A stretch of DNA of 64,000 nucleotides, taken from assembly GCF_014647195.1 (NCBI RefSeq), contig NZ_BMOS01000008.1, positions 31,091 to 95,090 on the forward strand, written 5' to 3'. The notes beneath the pieces are model-generated. The model worked only from the letters and a program-made list of their open reading frames with translations, searched no databases and was not told the DNA's origin. Source of the stretch: Oceanobacillus indicireducens. GTDB taxonomy: Bacteria; Bacillota; Bacilli; Bacillales; Amphibacillaceae. The position numbers were made by a program, and so were the translations under genes. Shown here piece after piece: positions 8,311-17,023 of the stretch; positions within the stretch are counted from its first letter, which is position 1, and each line of letters begins with the position of its first letter.

Positions 8311-8450
8311 GGCTATTCCCCATTTACTAAAAGAGTTTGTTAAGCAATATGGCCGGTTTGCGACAATTCGTTATGCGGCAACCTCCCCTTTAACTGAATA
8401 ACTAAGTAATCCTCAAGTTAGGTTGTATTGAATAAAATATTTGCTTAAAC

Positions 8451-9579
8451 TCAATTTATTAAGATTACAATCTCATCTATTGCGCGTTTTATATCATCTT
8501 TAATGTTATAGAAATGCGGGGCAATCCTTATCACATCTTTTCTTGCAGCAACAATAATTTTTTTGTCTCTTAACATCGCTTCCACTTTTGATGCATTTTC
8601 AATCCGAAAAGATACAAGGCTTGTCCTATTTTTAGTAGATAATGGTCCAAGGAGATGTAATCCTTTTTCTTGTCCATAATGTATGGTAAATTGGGTTAGA
8701 TCTTTTAATTGGGTTTCAATATTACTTATCCCAACCTCAAGTAGCAATTTTAATGCCTCACAAGCTGCATAAATACTTATAAAAGAAGGCGTACCCGTTT
8801 CAAATCGCCGTGCTCCCTTTGCAAAAACAGGATTATAAATGTCAAATGAAGATGTATGCTCTTGTCACCATCCACCCAGTAACTCTTGGTTGTAATTGTT
8901 CTACTAGTTCTTTTTTTATATACAAAAACGCTACGCCGGGAATTCCTAACATGTATTTACGAGTTCCCGTTGCTAAAATATCAATATCCATCTCTTTCAC
9001 ATCAATCGGAATATGTCCTGCTGATTGGTAAGCATCCACGAACAATAGAGATCCTTTTCTATGCGCAATACTAGCGATTTCCTTAACGTTTTGCTTATAT
9101 CCATTGTAATAATTCACATGAGGAATACACGTAATAAGCGTATCAGTTGTTATTTTTTTCTCATATTGTTCTAAAGGTATTTCACCATTGGAAGAACGAA
9201 TTACAGTGATATTATCCTTAAAAGGTTCTTGTGCAAACCATATATGACCGACAGTTGGAAAATCTAAATCTGTAAACACAACCTTATTTTTCTTTTGCTG
9301 ATAAGAAAGGGAAGTTGCAATAGCAGAAATAGCATCTGAAACGGAACATAATACTGCAACCTCATCAGTCTCGGCTCCAATAAGTTCAGCAAATTTCAAT
9401 CTAGTCTCCTCTAATTTACTTATTGCTTCCTCCCAATTACTTCCAGACATTAAAAGGCTATTATGATATTCCTCAATTGCTTTTGAAACAGACTTTGCTA
9501 ATGCACCTTGGGAACAACTAGCTAGGTGTGTGTGAGTAGCTAATATAGGAAATGATGAGCGATAAAAATCATGGTCCAA
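8451..9579 (-). pseudogene. class V aminotransferase / cysteine desulfurase-like, frameshifted
   Basis: The 5' part (9579 to about 8860) encodes a PLP-dependent class V aminotransferase: VDAYQSAGHIP near residue 183, then TGTRKY, where Lys is the probable Schiff-base lysine. After VTGW the frame breaks: one extra base near 8860 shifts it, and the correct continuation (QEHTSSFDIYNPVFAKGARR, then FETGTPSFISIYAACEALKL) runs in another frame to the stop at 8451. Removing one base would give an intact protein of about 375 residues. The SufS/kynureninase-type substrate is unknown. Confidence 0.75.
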
Positions 9580-9649
9580 TTCATTTTCCCCCTAATAAAA
9601 TGGCTATTCCTGGATACGTTTATCCAACAACAATGCCCGATTGCTGAAC

Positions 9650-10069
9650 TTATCCATCATATAAATCTTTGTCATCATAAGCCTGTATCCAATGAAATGG
9701 TTGTATTTCCTTTAAAGTTTTAAATGTTAAATTCTCATCTTCAGAGGTAATCGCTGCTTTGACCTCTGATCCCCAATAAAACAGTCTTTCTTGACAGACT
9801 CCACAAGGAGTTAAAACTTTAAACGTAGAATCCTCATCATCCCGTACTACACACAAAGAATGCGTTATCCTTTTATTTAACTTATGTGCTTCGAGAATTG
9901 CACCTGTTTCAATACATAGTTCAGTTGAAGCGTTGATTACATCCGGCGCTACACTCGTTAGTACCTGACCATCCTCTGTATACATTGCTGCTGCACCACC
10001 CCAACCAGAAGGATATCTGTTTTTTACCAAATCTATTGCTGCATTATAAAGTTTTTGTTCAATGTTCAT
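9650..10069 (-). CDS. cytidine deaminase family protein
   Basis: 139 residues. The zinc site of the cytidine deaminase superfamily is complete: TELCIETGAI (Cys ligand with the catalytic Glu, as in the C-x-E variant of blasticidin-S deaminases) near residue 52, and TPCGVCQERL near 88. It probably deaminates a cytidine-like nucleoside in the cytoplasm. The Cys in place of the His of ordinary Cdd proteins, and the separation from pyrimidine genes, argue for an accessory role. The ATG follows GGGAAGAT. It is monocistronic. Confidence 0.8.
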   Translation of the reverse strand: MNIEQKLYNAAIDLVKNRYPSGWGGAAAMYTEDGQVLTSVAPDVINASTELCIETGAILEAHKLNKRITHSLCVVRDDEDSTFKVLTPCGVCQERLFYWGSEVKAAITSEDENLTFKTLKEIQPFHWIQAYDDKDLYDG

Positions 10070-10400
10070 TTTATCTTCCCTTCATAATTTCTTTTCTTGA
10101 AATTGTTCCGATCCTTTGCTATTTCTATAAGATTGTTCCATCAAATGGCTGGTTTGCAAGATTGGACGCTAAACTTATTCCTAATAAACGTCCGAAATAT
10201 GCCGTTCTGTGCTTAAAATTCTTATACAATCCAAAGCAGCAAACACAATACCTAATATTAGATACAGCTATGCTCTAACCTCTCATTTCTTAATTATCTT
10301 TCTTCTAAGCTTTCTTGATTTCTAAGTTGAGTTCTTAGATCTACGTTTAAGAAACCAGCTTTTTAAACTTTCATTTACTAAACACAAGTTAACGAGAATA
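10070..10400. other. intergenic region, no supported gene
   Basis: On the minus strand LILGIVFAALDCIRILSTE can be read around 10190-10260, which looks like a membrane segment, but it is bounded by stops and lacks a start. It may be a relic of a small membrane protein. Nothing else was recognised. Confidence 0.3.
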
Positions 10401-11021
10401 CTAATTAAATTCTATAGTTTTGGCGGTCCTTTCTGCCGCAGATTCTCCTACAATTTTCTCGACAATGTATAGTGCCATATTTATTCCTGAAGAAACTCCA
10501 CCAGAAGATATGATATTGCCGTCCTGTACAACTTTCCTATCAGATAAAACTTGAACTTCAGAATACTTTTCTTGTAGCAACTTCAATGCTAAATGGTGGG
10601 TTGTTGCTTTTTTTCCATCTAACAAACCAGTTTCACCTAATATGTACGCTCCAGTACAAACAGAGCATATATATTCAATACTATTATGCTTAATAATCCA
10701 GTCAATTATCTTTTGGTTTTTAACTATAGATTGCACTGCCCTTAAAGGACCACCAGGAACTATTAAAATATCTAACTTGGGACTATCTTCAAAACTAAAA
10801 TCAGGTTCTACTTTTATCCCTGAATGAGTTTTTACCTTCATTCCTGTTTCTGAAATAGTGAATACATCAAATGGTCTTGTTGGTAATAAATGCTTTTTAT
10901 AGAGATTTAATGTTTGTTCAGCTTTATTGTTTGAAGTTAATGATAAAACCTCAGCGGGACCCGCAAAATCTAAAACATCCACATAATCAAATAGTAAAAT
11001 TCCGACTTTTCGCTTTTTCAT
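10401..11021 (-). CDS. DJ-1/PfpI family protein (isonitrile hydratase-like)
   Basis: 206 residues covering the class I glutamine amidotransferase-like fold of the DJ-1/PfpI superfamily. VGILLFDYVDVLDFAGPAEV at the N-terminus and the nucleophile elbow SVCTGAY (Cys near residue 122) match the isonitrile-hydratase/AraC-associated branch, but there is no C-terminal helix-turn-helix. ATTHH lies about 20 residues beyond the Cys, as expected. The substrate is unknown. The ATG follows AGAGGAGATTTAA. It is monocistronic. Confidence 0.85.
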   Translation of the reverse strand: MKKRKVGILLFDYVDVLDFAGPAEVLSLTSNNKAEQTLNLYKKHLLPTRPFDVFTISETGMKVKTHSGIKVEPDFSFEDSPKLDILIVPGGPLRAVQSIVKNQKIIDWIIKHNSIEYICSVCTGAYILGETGLLDGKKATTHHLALKLLQEKYSEVQVLSDRKVVQDGNIISSGGVSSGINMALYIVEKIVGESAAERTAKTIEFN

Positions 11022-11317
11022 TAATTTAAATCTCCTCTACCTCAAAAATACTTGTTTAGTCTCCTTTATACTAACCCTCGGATTAGTTTAAGTCCATTTC
11101 TCACAAGTTTCTTTCACTTTAACGTGGCTTATTATGTACACCGCTGCATCTTTTTAACTCTATAGACTCTATTTTTCTGAAACATTATTAATGATGGTTT
11201 CCTTCATCCCCTTTCGAAATTTTTTCTATAGAGTTCGTCTCAAGTGCATCTTACTTTATTCCACTTATTAAAGTCTGATGTCTTTTCTTTACAAAAATAT
11301 AACAATCTCAATCCTAT

Positions 11318-11342
11318 GTTTAGTATAGACTTGAACGGGAAT
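11318..11342 (+). promoter_or_regulatory. SigB-type promoter of the KGG gene
   Basis: GTTTAG, 13 bases, GGGAAT. The SigB consensus is GTTTAA, 12-15 bases, GGGTAT, so ten of twelve positions fit. It lies about 100 bases before the GTG start of a gene whose relatives (GsiB) are SigB-controlled in B. subtilis. Confidence 0.65.
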
Positions 11343-11439
11343 GCATCCTGTAAGCAAGAAAATATTGCTGATGGGAAATGAATTTCCCTACTTTACGGCA
11401 GTTACTGCACGTAAAAATACTACCAAGGAGGTATTTAAA

Positions 11440-11730
11440 GTGGCACGTAAAGAAAATCAGAACAATAAGAAGATGACGGTTGAGGAAGCTGGTCGTAAAG
11501 GCGGAGAAGCTACTTCAAGAAATCATGACAAAGAGTTTTATCAAGAGATCGGTCAAAAAGGTGGAGAAACCACTGCAAGAAATCATGACGAGGATTTCTA
11601 TGAAGAAATTGGTCACAAAGGTGGAGAGGCAAGAGCAAATCAGTCCACTAACAATTCCAATAAAATGAGTCAAGAAGAAGCTGGACGTAAAGGCGGAAGA
11701 GCTAGGGCAAATAAACGAAACGACAATTAA
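11440..11730 (+). CDS. gsiB: KGG-repeat general stress protein (GsiB-like)
   Basis: 96 residues, highly charged and without hydrophobic core, with four copies of the KGG motif: AGRKGGEATSRNHD, IGQKGGETTARNHD, IGHKGGEARAN and AGRKGGRARAN. This is the repeat of GsiB and of plant group 1 LEA-like hydrophilins, thought to protect proteins during water loss or starvation. The GTG at 11440 was chosen because AAGGAGG lies eight bases upstream; an ATG at 11341 in the same frame has no ribosome binding site and lies within the SigB promoter. A terminator follows. Confidence 0.85.
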   Translation: MARKENQNNKKMTVEEAGRKGGEATSRNHDKEFYQEIGQKGGETTARNHDEDFYEEIGHKGGEARANQSTNNSNKMSQEEAGRKGGRARANKRNDN

Positions 11731-11751
11731 ATAATTGCTCTGTTGATATAC

Positions 11752-11781
11752 AAAGGCGGCTGCAATTGGCCGTCTTTTTCT
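11752..11781 (+). terminator. terminator of the KGG gene
   Basis: AAAGGCGGC pairs with GCCGTCTTT (one G-T pair), loop TGCAATTG, then a T-tract. Confidence 0.8.
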
Positions 11782-11879
11782 TGGGTAATTTTAGTAAGAA
11801 ATCAAATTTCTATGGATATAGGGGAACTTCTTTAAACAGTTGAATATACATGTAAAGTAGAAAACAGGAATTAGATATT

Positions 11880-12190
11880 GCCTTCTTTATCCTTAGGGTT
11901 CAGGGCTTTCCACCTTACTAAGCCAGAAGAGGGCAATTCCTCTTCCCGTTCCCCTCATCAAAACGTACGTGAGGATTTCCCTCATACGGCTTTCCGACGT
12001 TCTTCATCCTTTGGCTTTACGGACTTTCCTTGGCACAGAGGTATAATGTTTTCCAGAGTTCTTGGGCTTTTGCTTGACTGGTGTAGTTAGCCATTTTCTT
12101 GGAATTCACTGACTCTTACCTCCTCCCAAACTTATGAGCGAAACAGGGTATTGGCTTTTGCCGTCCTTTCCTAACCTTGTTTTGCGTTTT
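11880..12190 (-). mobile_element. collapsed group II intron remnant
   Basis: On the minus strand a reading frame starts at 12094 with MANYTSQAKAQELWKTLYLC and stops after AKESP; this is the beginning of a group II intron reverse transcriptase. About 100 bases further the catalytic domain V is recognisable at 11963-11990 (AGCCGTATGAGG, GAAA-like loop, CCTCACGTACG), followed by GATGAGGGGAACGGGAAG typical of the intron 3' end. Almost the whole reverse transcriptase and domain I are missing, so a large internal deletion left only these pieces. The AGC triad of domain V shows a lineage different from the class C intron at 54900. Confidence 0.7.
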
Positions 12191-12386
12191 TTATAAACAA
12201 AATATGGTTTAATACTTGTAAGCATATTTTTTCATTTTTCAACATTTCCCGGGAAATATTTCTCACCTATGACAGCTCTCTCTGCGGATTTTTAATTGTT
12301 TCTTTATCTATATCCTGTGAATGAGTTCTTTTTCTATGTTTATGGTCCTACACTGAAACCCCATACATTTCCCTTCCAAATCCTGC

Positions 12387-12392
12387 TATAAT
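12387..12392 (+). promoter_or_regulatory. -10 element upstream of the hybrid kinase
   Basis: TATAAT preceded by CCTGC lies 32 bases before the ATG. A matching -35 was not found at a good distance. AAAGGA at 12411 is the ribosome binding site. Confidence 0.4.
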
Positions 12393-12423
12393 CAAGACAT
12401 CAGTATCCCGAAAGGAAATAACC

Positions 12424-15400
12424 ATGTCTAAAAAACTCACAAAAAACATTCTTATTCTACTTGCCATTTTCGCCGCTTTAACTGCTTTTCGTTTGCTATG
12501 GCTCTTCTATCATGCACCGACAGATCAGCCGATTGCCCGAGATGGTGTATTAGACTTAAGTGATTATCCATTACATGAAAATCAATCTCTTACCTTGAAC
12601 GGTGAGTGGATTTTTCTGCCAGACAAATTATTAGAGAGTCCCCGCCAGCTAAATGCCTCCATGGAGAACATACCAACTAATTTTACAGGGGGCGCAAAGA
12701 ATGATAATCATACCTATGGGACTTATTATTTGAAAATAATCCTTGATGAAACGACTGATCTCGATTCCTTACTCTCCATCCGGATGCCATCAACAAAAAC
12801 AGCATCTGCATTATATGTGAATGGTCATTTAAAAGAACGATCGGGTACGGCTTCTCCGGAAGAAAGCAGTCATGTCGGTCAGGGAAATCCGTATCTTGTT
12901 TCTTTCTCTCCTGACAGTCATGAAATCGAAGTGATGCTGCAAATTTCCAATTTCGATACAACAGCAGGAATTTCAGTCGGCAGTCCGATTCAATTTGGTA
13001 CAGAAAAGGGAGTCCAGCAGGATATAGGCTTTCAGGATGTGCTGTTGATTGCCATGGTGGTCATCCTTGTTCTGCATAGCCTGTATAGTCTCCTTATCTT
13101 TATTTTTATTTCAAGGAATAAAATTTTTCTTTTCTTTGCACTGGGCTTTCTGTTCCCAGCGATTGATGAGCTGCTCACTTACAACAGTGCTGCAATGGAA
13201 TGGATGAATTTCAACTATAGATGGTCCTTCAAATTTAAAGAATTGATTTATCTCGGAGCAGCCTTCTTCTTTGTACAAATCATGAGATATTTGTTACGAA
13301 CGGCCTCGCAATATAAGCGTTTTCGTTGGCTGTCAATCCTATATGGTATTAGCGCACTTTTGATTGTGGTACTTCCATTAAATATCCTTATTCACGTAAA
13401 TATTACATTTTTCGCCCTATATTTCATCTCCTTTATCACCGTTGTGCCGTTAGCATTGAAGGAGTATTTCCTGTTTAGGGATGAATCGATCTTTATTGCA
13501 ATCGTCGTAGTCGGGATCACTTCCGGGATTATTTGGGGATTGATTAAAGCTCTCTCAGCAATTGAAATTCCTTTTTATCCGTTCGATTACATCTGTGCAT
13601 TTCTCGGCTTTGCAGTATTTTGGTTCAGACGCTTTTACCGGCAGAACCAACAAGTAATTGAACTGGTAGATAAGTTAGAGCGGGAAGATAAGAAAAAGGA
13701 TGAATTTTTGGCGAATACATCCCATGAACTGCGCAACCCGCTGCACGGACTCATTAATATTGCGCAAACGATTCTTGATGATAAGGAAGAAGATTTAACG
13801 GACAAAAACAGAGAGAATCTGGAACTTCTTGTCAGCGTCGGTCATCGGATGGCATATACGTTGAATGACCTGCAGGATTTCGCCCGATTGCAGGAAAGAC
13901 AAATACGATTACAAAAAGAAGCGGTTAATATCTATTCAGCGGCAACGGTTGTACTCGATATGCTCCGTTTCATGACGCGAGGAAAAGATATACAGTTTAA
14001 GATAAATATCCCTGAGTCCTTCCCCTATGTCAATGCAGATCCGAACCGCTTGATTCAGATTATATTCAACCTCGTTCACAATGCGATAAAGTATACAAAC
14101 GAGGGAAGTATTGCGATTGTTGCAGCAATTGATGGCAATATGGCTAGGATTTCCGTAGTCGATACCGGCATGGGCATGAATCAGGAAACAAAGGAAACCA
14201 TTTTTCAACCTTATGAACAGGAAGATGCAAGTATGACTTCGACTGGAAGTGGTGTCGGACTTGGACTAAGCATTTGTAAGCAGCTCGTTGAACTTCACGG
14301 AGGGACTATTTCTGCAGCCTCAGAGCCGGGGAAAGGGTCTACTTTTGCATTTACGCTACCTATTGCAGACCCGTCAGAAAAAGAAGCTGCAGCGATTTTT
14401 GAAGCCAATGATTTTTTCATCGACCAGAAAAGGGTGGAGGGCCAATCACAAACAGCTAGTCTATCCGAAAATAAGAATGATAACAGTGCACGTATCCTTC
14501 TTGTCGATGACGATCCGGTAAATTTAAAAATTTTGCGTGAGATGCTTGATTCAGCATACGATGTGCATACTGTCACCAACGGACCAGAAGCGTTACGCAT
14601 TGTTAGTGAACAGGACTTCGATTTAGTCATTTCCGACATCATGATGCCGAATATATCAGGATATGAATTAACAAGAAAGATCCGCTCGTTGTTTTCTCTA
14701 TCGGAATTGCCTGTTTTATTATTGACAGCTCGCAACAACCCCGAGGATATTCAGGCTGGATTCCTTTCAGGTGCGAATGATTATGTGGCAAAGCCCGTAG
14801 TCGCCTTGGAGTTCAATTCTCGAGTAGAAGTGCTGACTCGACTAAAGCAATCCGTGAGAGAACAGCTTCGAATGGAAGCGGCCTGGCTCCAAGCACAAAT
14901 TCAACCGCATTTCTTGTTTAATACGCTAAATACGATTGCATCTTTAAGTGAAATCGACACGGATCGGATGGTTGACCTACTCGATCATTTTGGAAACTAT
15001 TTACGGAATAGTTTTGATGGCAGCAACACAGAATCCGTCGTATCAGTAAAACACGAACTTGATTTAGTCCGCTCTTATGTATATATCGAACAGGAAAGAT
15101 TCAGCGATAGACTTGATGTGGTGTGGAAAGTGGATACCGATTTAGACTTTGCACTCCCTCCCCTTTCTATCCAGCCACTTGTTGAAAATGCCATTAATCA
15201 CGGGGTGTTGAAACAAATGGAAGGTGGTACCGTAACCATACAGATTACAAAAATTAAAGAGGGTTATGAAGTAATGATTGCAGATGATGGAGTTGGGATT
15301 GCGGAAGATAAAATGTCGCATATCCTAGATGGGAAACAAGGAAACCGCAGAGGTGTTGGCTTAGCAAATACACATCACCGATTGGTTAAATTGTATGGTG

Positions 15401-15468
15401 AGGGGCTTGATGTAAGAAGTGAACTTGGGAAAGGGACGGTTATTCGGTTTTCTATTCCACTTGCATAA
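12424..15468 (+). CDS. hybrid sensor histidine kinase, 7TM-DISM / HisKA / REC / LytS-type kinase
   Basis: 1014 residues. An N-terminal anchor (about 7-25) is followed by an extracellular 7TMR-DISM-like beta domain (about 40-190) and seven membrane segments (about 205-405). Then comes a HisKA domain with His434 in SHELRNP, and a HATPase with DPNRLIQIIFNLVHNAIKY, DTGMGM and GVGLGLSICKQL. A receiver domain follows with VDDDP, the phospho-acceptor Asp738 in ISDIMMP, and DYVAKP. Finally there is a second kinase module of the LytS type with His829 in QIQPHFLFN and its own ATPase (PLVENAINHGV). No separate response regulator or output gene is adjacent. The signal is unknown; DISM domains often bind carbohydrates. 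Confidence 0.9.
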   Translation: MSKKLTKNILILLAIFAALTAFRLLWLFYHAPTDQPIARDGVLDLSDYPLHENQSLTLNGEWIFLPDKLLESPRQLNASMENIPTNFTGGAKNDNHTYGTYYLKIILDETTDLDSLLSIRMPSTKTASALYVNGHLKERSGTASPEESSHVGQGNPYLVSFSPDSHEIEVMLQISNFDTTAGISVGSPIQFGTEKGVQQDIGFQDVLLIAMVVILVLHSLYSLLIFIFISRNKIFLFFALGFLFPAIDELLTYNSAAMEWMNFNYRWSFKFKELIYLGAAFFFVQIMRYLLRTASQYKRFRWLSILYGISALLIVVLPLNILIHVNITFFALYFISFITVVPLALKEYFLFRDESIFIAIVVVGITSGIIWGLIKALSAIEIPFYPFDYICAFLGFAVFWFRRFYRQNQQVIELVDKLEREDKKKDEFLANTSHELRNPLHGLINIAQTILDDKEEDLTDKNRENLELLVSVGHRMAYTLNDLQDFARLQERQIRLQKEAVNIYSAATVVLDMLRFMTRGKDIQFKINIPESFPYVNADPNRLIQIIFNLVHNAIKYTNEGSIAIVAAIDGNMARISVVDTGMGMNQETKETIFQPYEQEDASMTSTGSGVGLGLSICKQLVELHGGTISAASEPGKGSTFAFTLPIADPSEKEAAAIFEANDFFIDQKRVEGQSQTASLSENKNDNSARILLVDDDPVNLKILREMLDSAYDVHTVTNGPEALRIVSEQDFDLVISDIMMPNISGYELTRKIRSLFSLSELPVLLLTARNNPEDIQAGFLSGANDYVAKPVVALEFNSRVEVLTRLKQSVREQLRMEAAWLQAQIQPHFLFNTLNTIASLSEIDTDRMVDLLDHFGNYLRNSFDGSNTESVVSVKHELDLVRSYVYIEQERFSDRLDVVWKVDTDLDFALPPLSIQPLVENAINHGVLKQMEGGTVTIQITKIKEGYEVMIADDGVGIAEDKMSHILDGKQGNRRGVGLANTHHRLVKLYGEGLDVRSELGKGTVIRFSIPLA

Positions 15469-15494
15469 TTAGGACAACGTATTTCTAACATTTT

Positions 15495-15535
15495 AGATAG
15501 TACCTCACCATTTATCAGGAGGTACTATCTTTTTA
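15495..15535 (+). terminator. terminator of the hybrid kinase gene
   Basis: AGATAGTACCTC and GAGGTACTATCT are perfectly complementary and are followed by TTTTT. Confidence 0.9.
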
Positions 15536-15671
15536 CAATTTTTCTACAGATTACTTAATTTTTTATTTCAGAAACCATGAATAATATAGAAGTCTTAAAT
15601 GTGAGGAAAATTACGGAATAACAGAAATTAAAATAAGAACATTTTATAATCAGTCGAGGGAGGAGAATCCT

Positions 15672-15752
15672 ATGATTTTCATCGGACTTAATCGACTGCA
15701 GGATGAATTGATTATTGTGGATACAGATGGGACGGTGTATGAAGAGTATTAG
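15672..15752 (+). CDS. possible small protein (26 aa)
   Basis: ATG 15672 is preceded by GGGAGGAG at a good distance. The product begins MIFIGLNRLQDELIIVDTDG and ends TVYEEY. There is no membrane segment and no family was recognised. The strong ribosome binding site is the main support. A hairpin lies about 100 bases downstream. Confidence 0.4.
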   Translation: MIFIGLNRLQDELIIVDTDGTVYEEY

Positions 15753-15848
15753 ATTAGAAATTATTAATTACGGTAAATGTCTGTCTATCAATGAAAAATC
15801 TCTACCATCATAATCTAATTTAAAGCATATATAGATTTTTACAATCAA

Positions 15849-15892
15849 AAAACCACTTCATCCTATTATGCATGTATAGAAGGAGTGGTTTT
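15849..15892. terminator. hairpin between the small ORF and mazF
   Basis: AAAACCACT and AGTGGTTTT form a 9-bp stem whose second arm leads into TTTTACTTTTT. It could terminate the small plus-strand gene and the minus-strand mazEF unit. Confidence 0.6.
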
Positions 15893-15947
15893 ACTTTTTG
15901 GCAGAAAGATAAGTATAAATCCTTTCTTACTGCATAAGTGCAACTAA

Positions 15948-16257
15948 TTAATTTATAAAGGTGTTAATCTTTTCTAGACATTCCACAACAACAACTTCTG
16001 GAACTTTATCAACTATTTTCAAATTTCTTAAACGCCAATCCAAACTTCTTAATTGGTCAGTCAGGATAACTCCATTTATTTTTAAATCATCAGGAATTTT
16101 AACCTCAAAAGGATAATTTTTAATTTGGCTGGTAATCGGACAAACAACTGCAAGCTTTCCGCTATTGAATAATTGCAGGTCTATGACTAGCCTGTTCATA
16201 ACCCGATTGGGGAGTGAAATTAAGAAAAACCAAATCGCCTCTGTTCAGTATATTCAT
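15948..16257 (-). pseudogene. mazF: MazF/PemK toxin gene with an internal deletion
   Basis: The ATG at 16257 overlaps the mazE stop (TAATG) and reads MNILNRGDLVFLNFTPQSGY then EQASHRPAI, the normal N-terminus of MazF including the RGD and RPAI motifs. A few codons and the frame are then lost, and this frame stops soon after. The remainder, LFNSGKLAVVCPITSQIKNY to the end, continues in another frame to 15948 and matches the MazF core and C-terminus (VILTDQLRSLDWR). The expected VLSP segment is absent. MazF normally cleaves mRNA; this copy should be inactive. Confidence 0.8.
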
Positions 16258-16496
16258 TACAGTAATTCATTCCCCTCCTGCTTTCCAAAATCTATTTCTT
16301 CATGTTGATTTTCGCGAGTAATTTGCACCATTAATTCTTCTAATGTCAATTCTATTTTTGCGGGCTTCAATATTATTTGTCCTTCTTTTACAATAATCTC
16401 CATTTGAGACCCGTTTACAATTCCGAGTTCTTCTGCTACTTTTTTTGGAATACGAATACCTAAACTGTTGCCCCACTTTTGAACTGTTGCAGGCAT
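16257..16496 (-). CDS. mazE: MazE-type antitoxin (AbrB/SpoVT fold)
   Basis: 79 residues. The N-terminal swapped-hairpin DNA-binding domain reads MPATVQKWGNSLGIRIPKKV with ELGIVNGSQMEI after it; the acidic C-terminal half would bind the toxin. The start was set at ATG 16496 because GAGGAG lies eight bases upstream; an earlier ATG in the same frame lacks one. Its stop overlaps the mazF start, the usual translational coupling. It is intact while its partner toxin is broken, so it may persist as a free antitoxin or DNA-binding repressor. Confidence 0.85.
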   Translation of the reverse strand: MPATVQKWGNSLGIRIPKKVAEELGIVNGSQMEIIVKEGQIILKPAKIELTLEELMVQITRENQHEEIDFGKQEGNELL

Positions 16497-16745
16497 TTTA
16501 AGCACTCCTCTATTTTCATTCTCATTTTTCATTATAACATCCCCAATTCGTATATCATCAGTATATACAACCAGCTATGAAGAGTAAATTTATCAATCAC
16601 CTGAGGTAAAGAGGAAAATCAACTTATCCACACTTGTTAAATTTCACCATGTTATTTTTGTTTTTTTAAAGCTAAACAAACCTAATTTCTAATGTTTAGC
16701 TGTTTTTTGTGGATAACTCATTTTTCACTTTATCACAACCTCTGC

Positions 16746-16860
16746 TACAATTTAATTACTAGGTAAACCTCACTTGAATGGGTTTCTCTAGGCCTATGAG
16801 GTCCTCTTCTGTTAATGTTAGAGTCTGGAAAGCTCTTAACAGGTTAGAGGCCTTTTTCTT
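16746..16860 (+). ncRNA. candidate small RNA (about 100 nt)
   Basis: TGCTACAAT at 16743-16751 is an extended -10 element. The hairpin at 16790-16858 (AGGCCT, CCTCTTCTGTTAA pairing with TTAACAGGTTAGAGG, CCT) ends in TTTTT. Between them lies a further small stem (GGTAAACC / GGGTTT). No reading frame with a ribosome binding site lies inside. The unit fits an independently transcribed and terminated RNA; no known family was recognised. Confidence 0.4.
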
Positions 16861-16935
16861 GGTGACCTGGTTACACCTGTTTATAATGCATCAAAACTCG
16901 CTTTAGATCGGATCAATGCGCAATTAAATCAGTAA
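16861..16935 (+). pseudogene. short C-terminal coding fragment
   Basis: The plus frame after the hairpin reads GDLVTPVYNASKLALDRINA then QLNQ and a TAA. The amphipathic pattern is protein-like but there is no start or ribosome binding site, and the fragment has only about 24 residues. The family was not recognised. It may be the tail of a deleted gene. Confidence 0.25.
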
Positions 16936-17023
16936 CAAACTGCATGACTTCTGTTTTCAAAAATACAATTTACAAATTCTGTTTGTCCGTGTATTTTTAA
17001 GAGCAATTATGAAATTGATTCGA

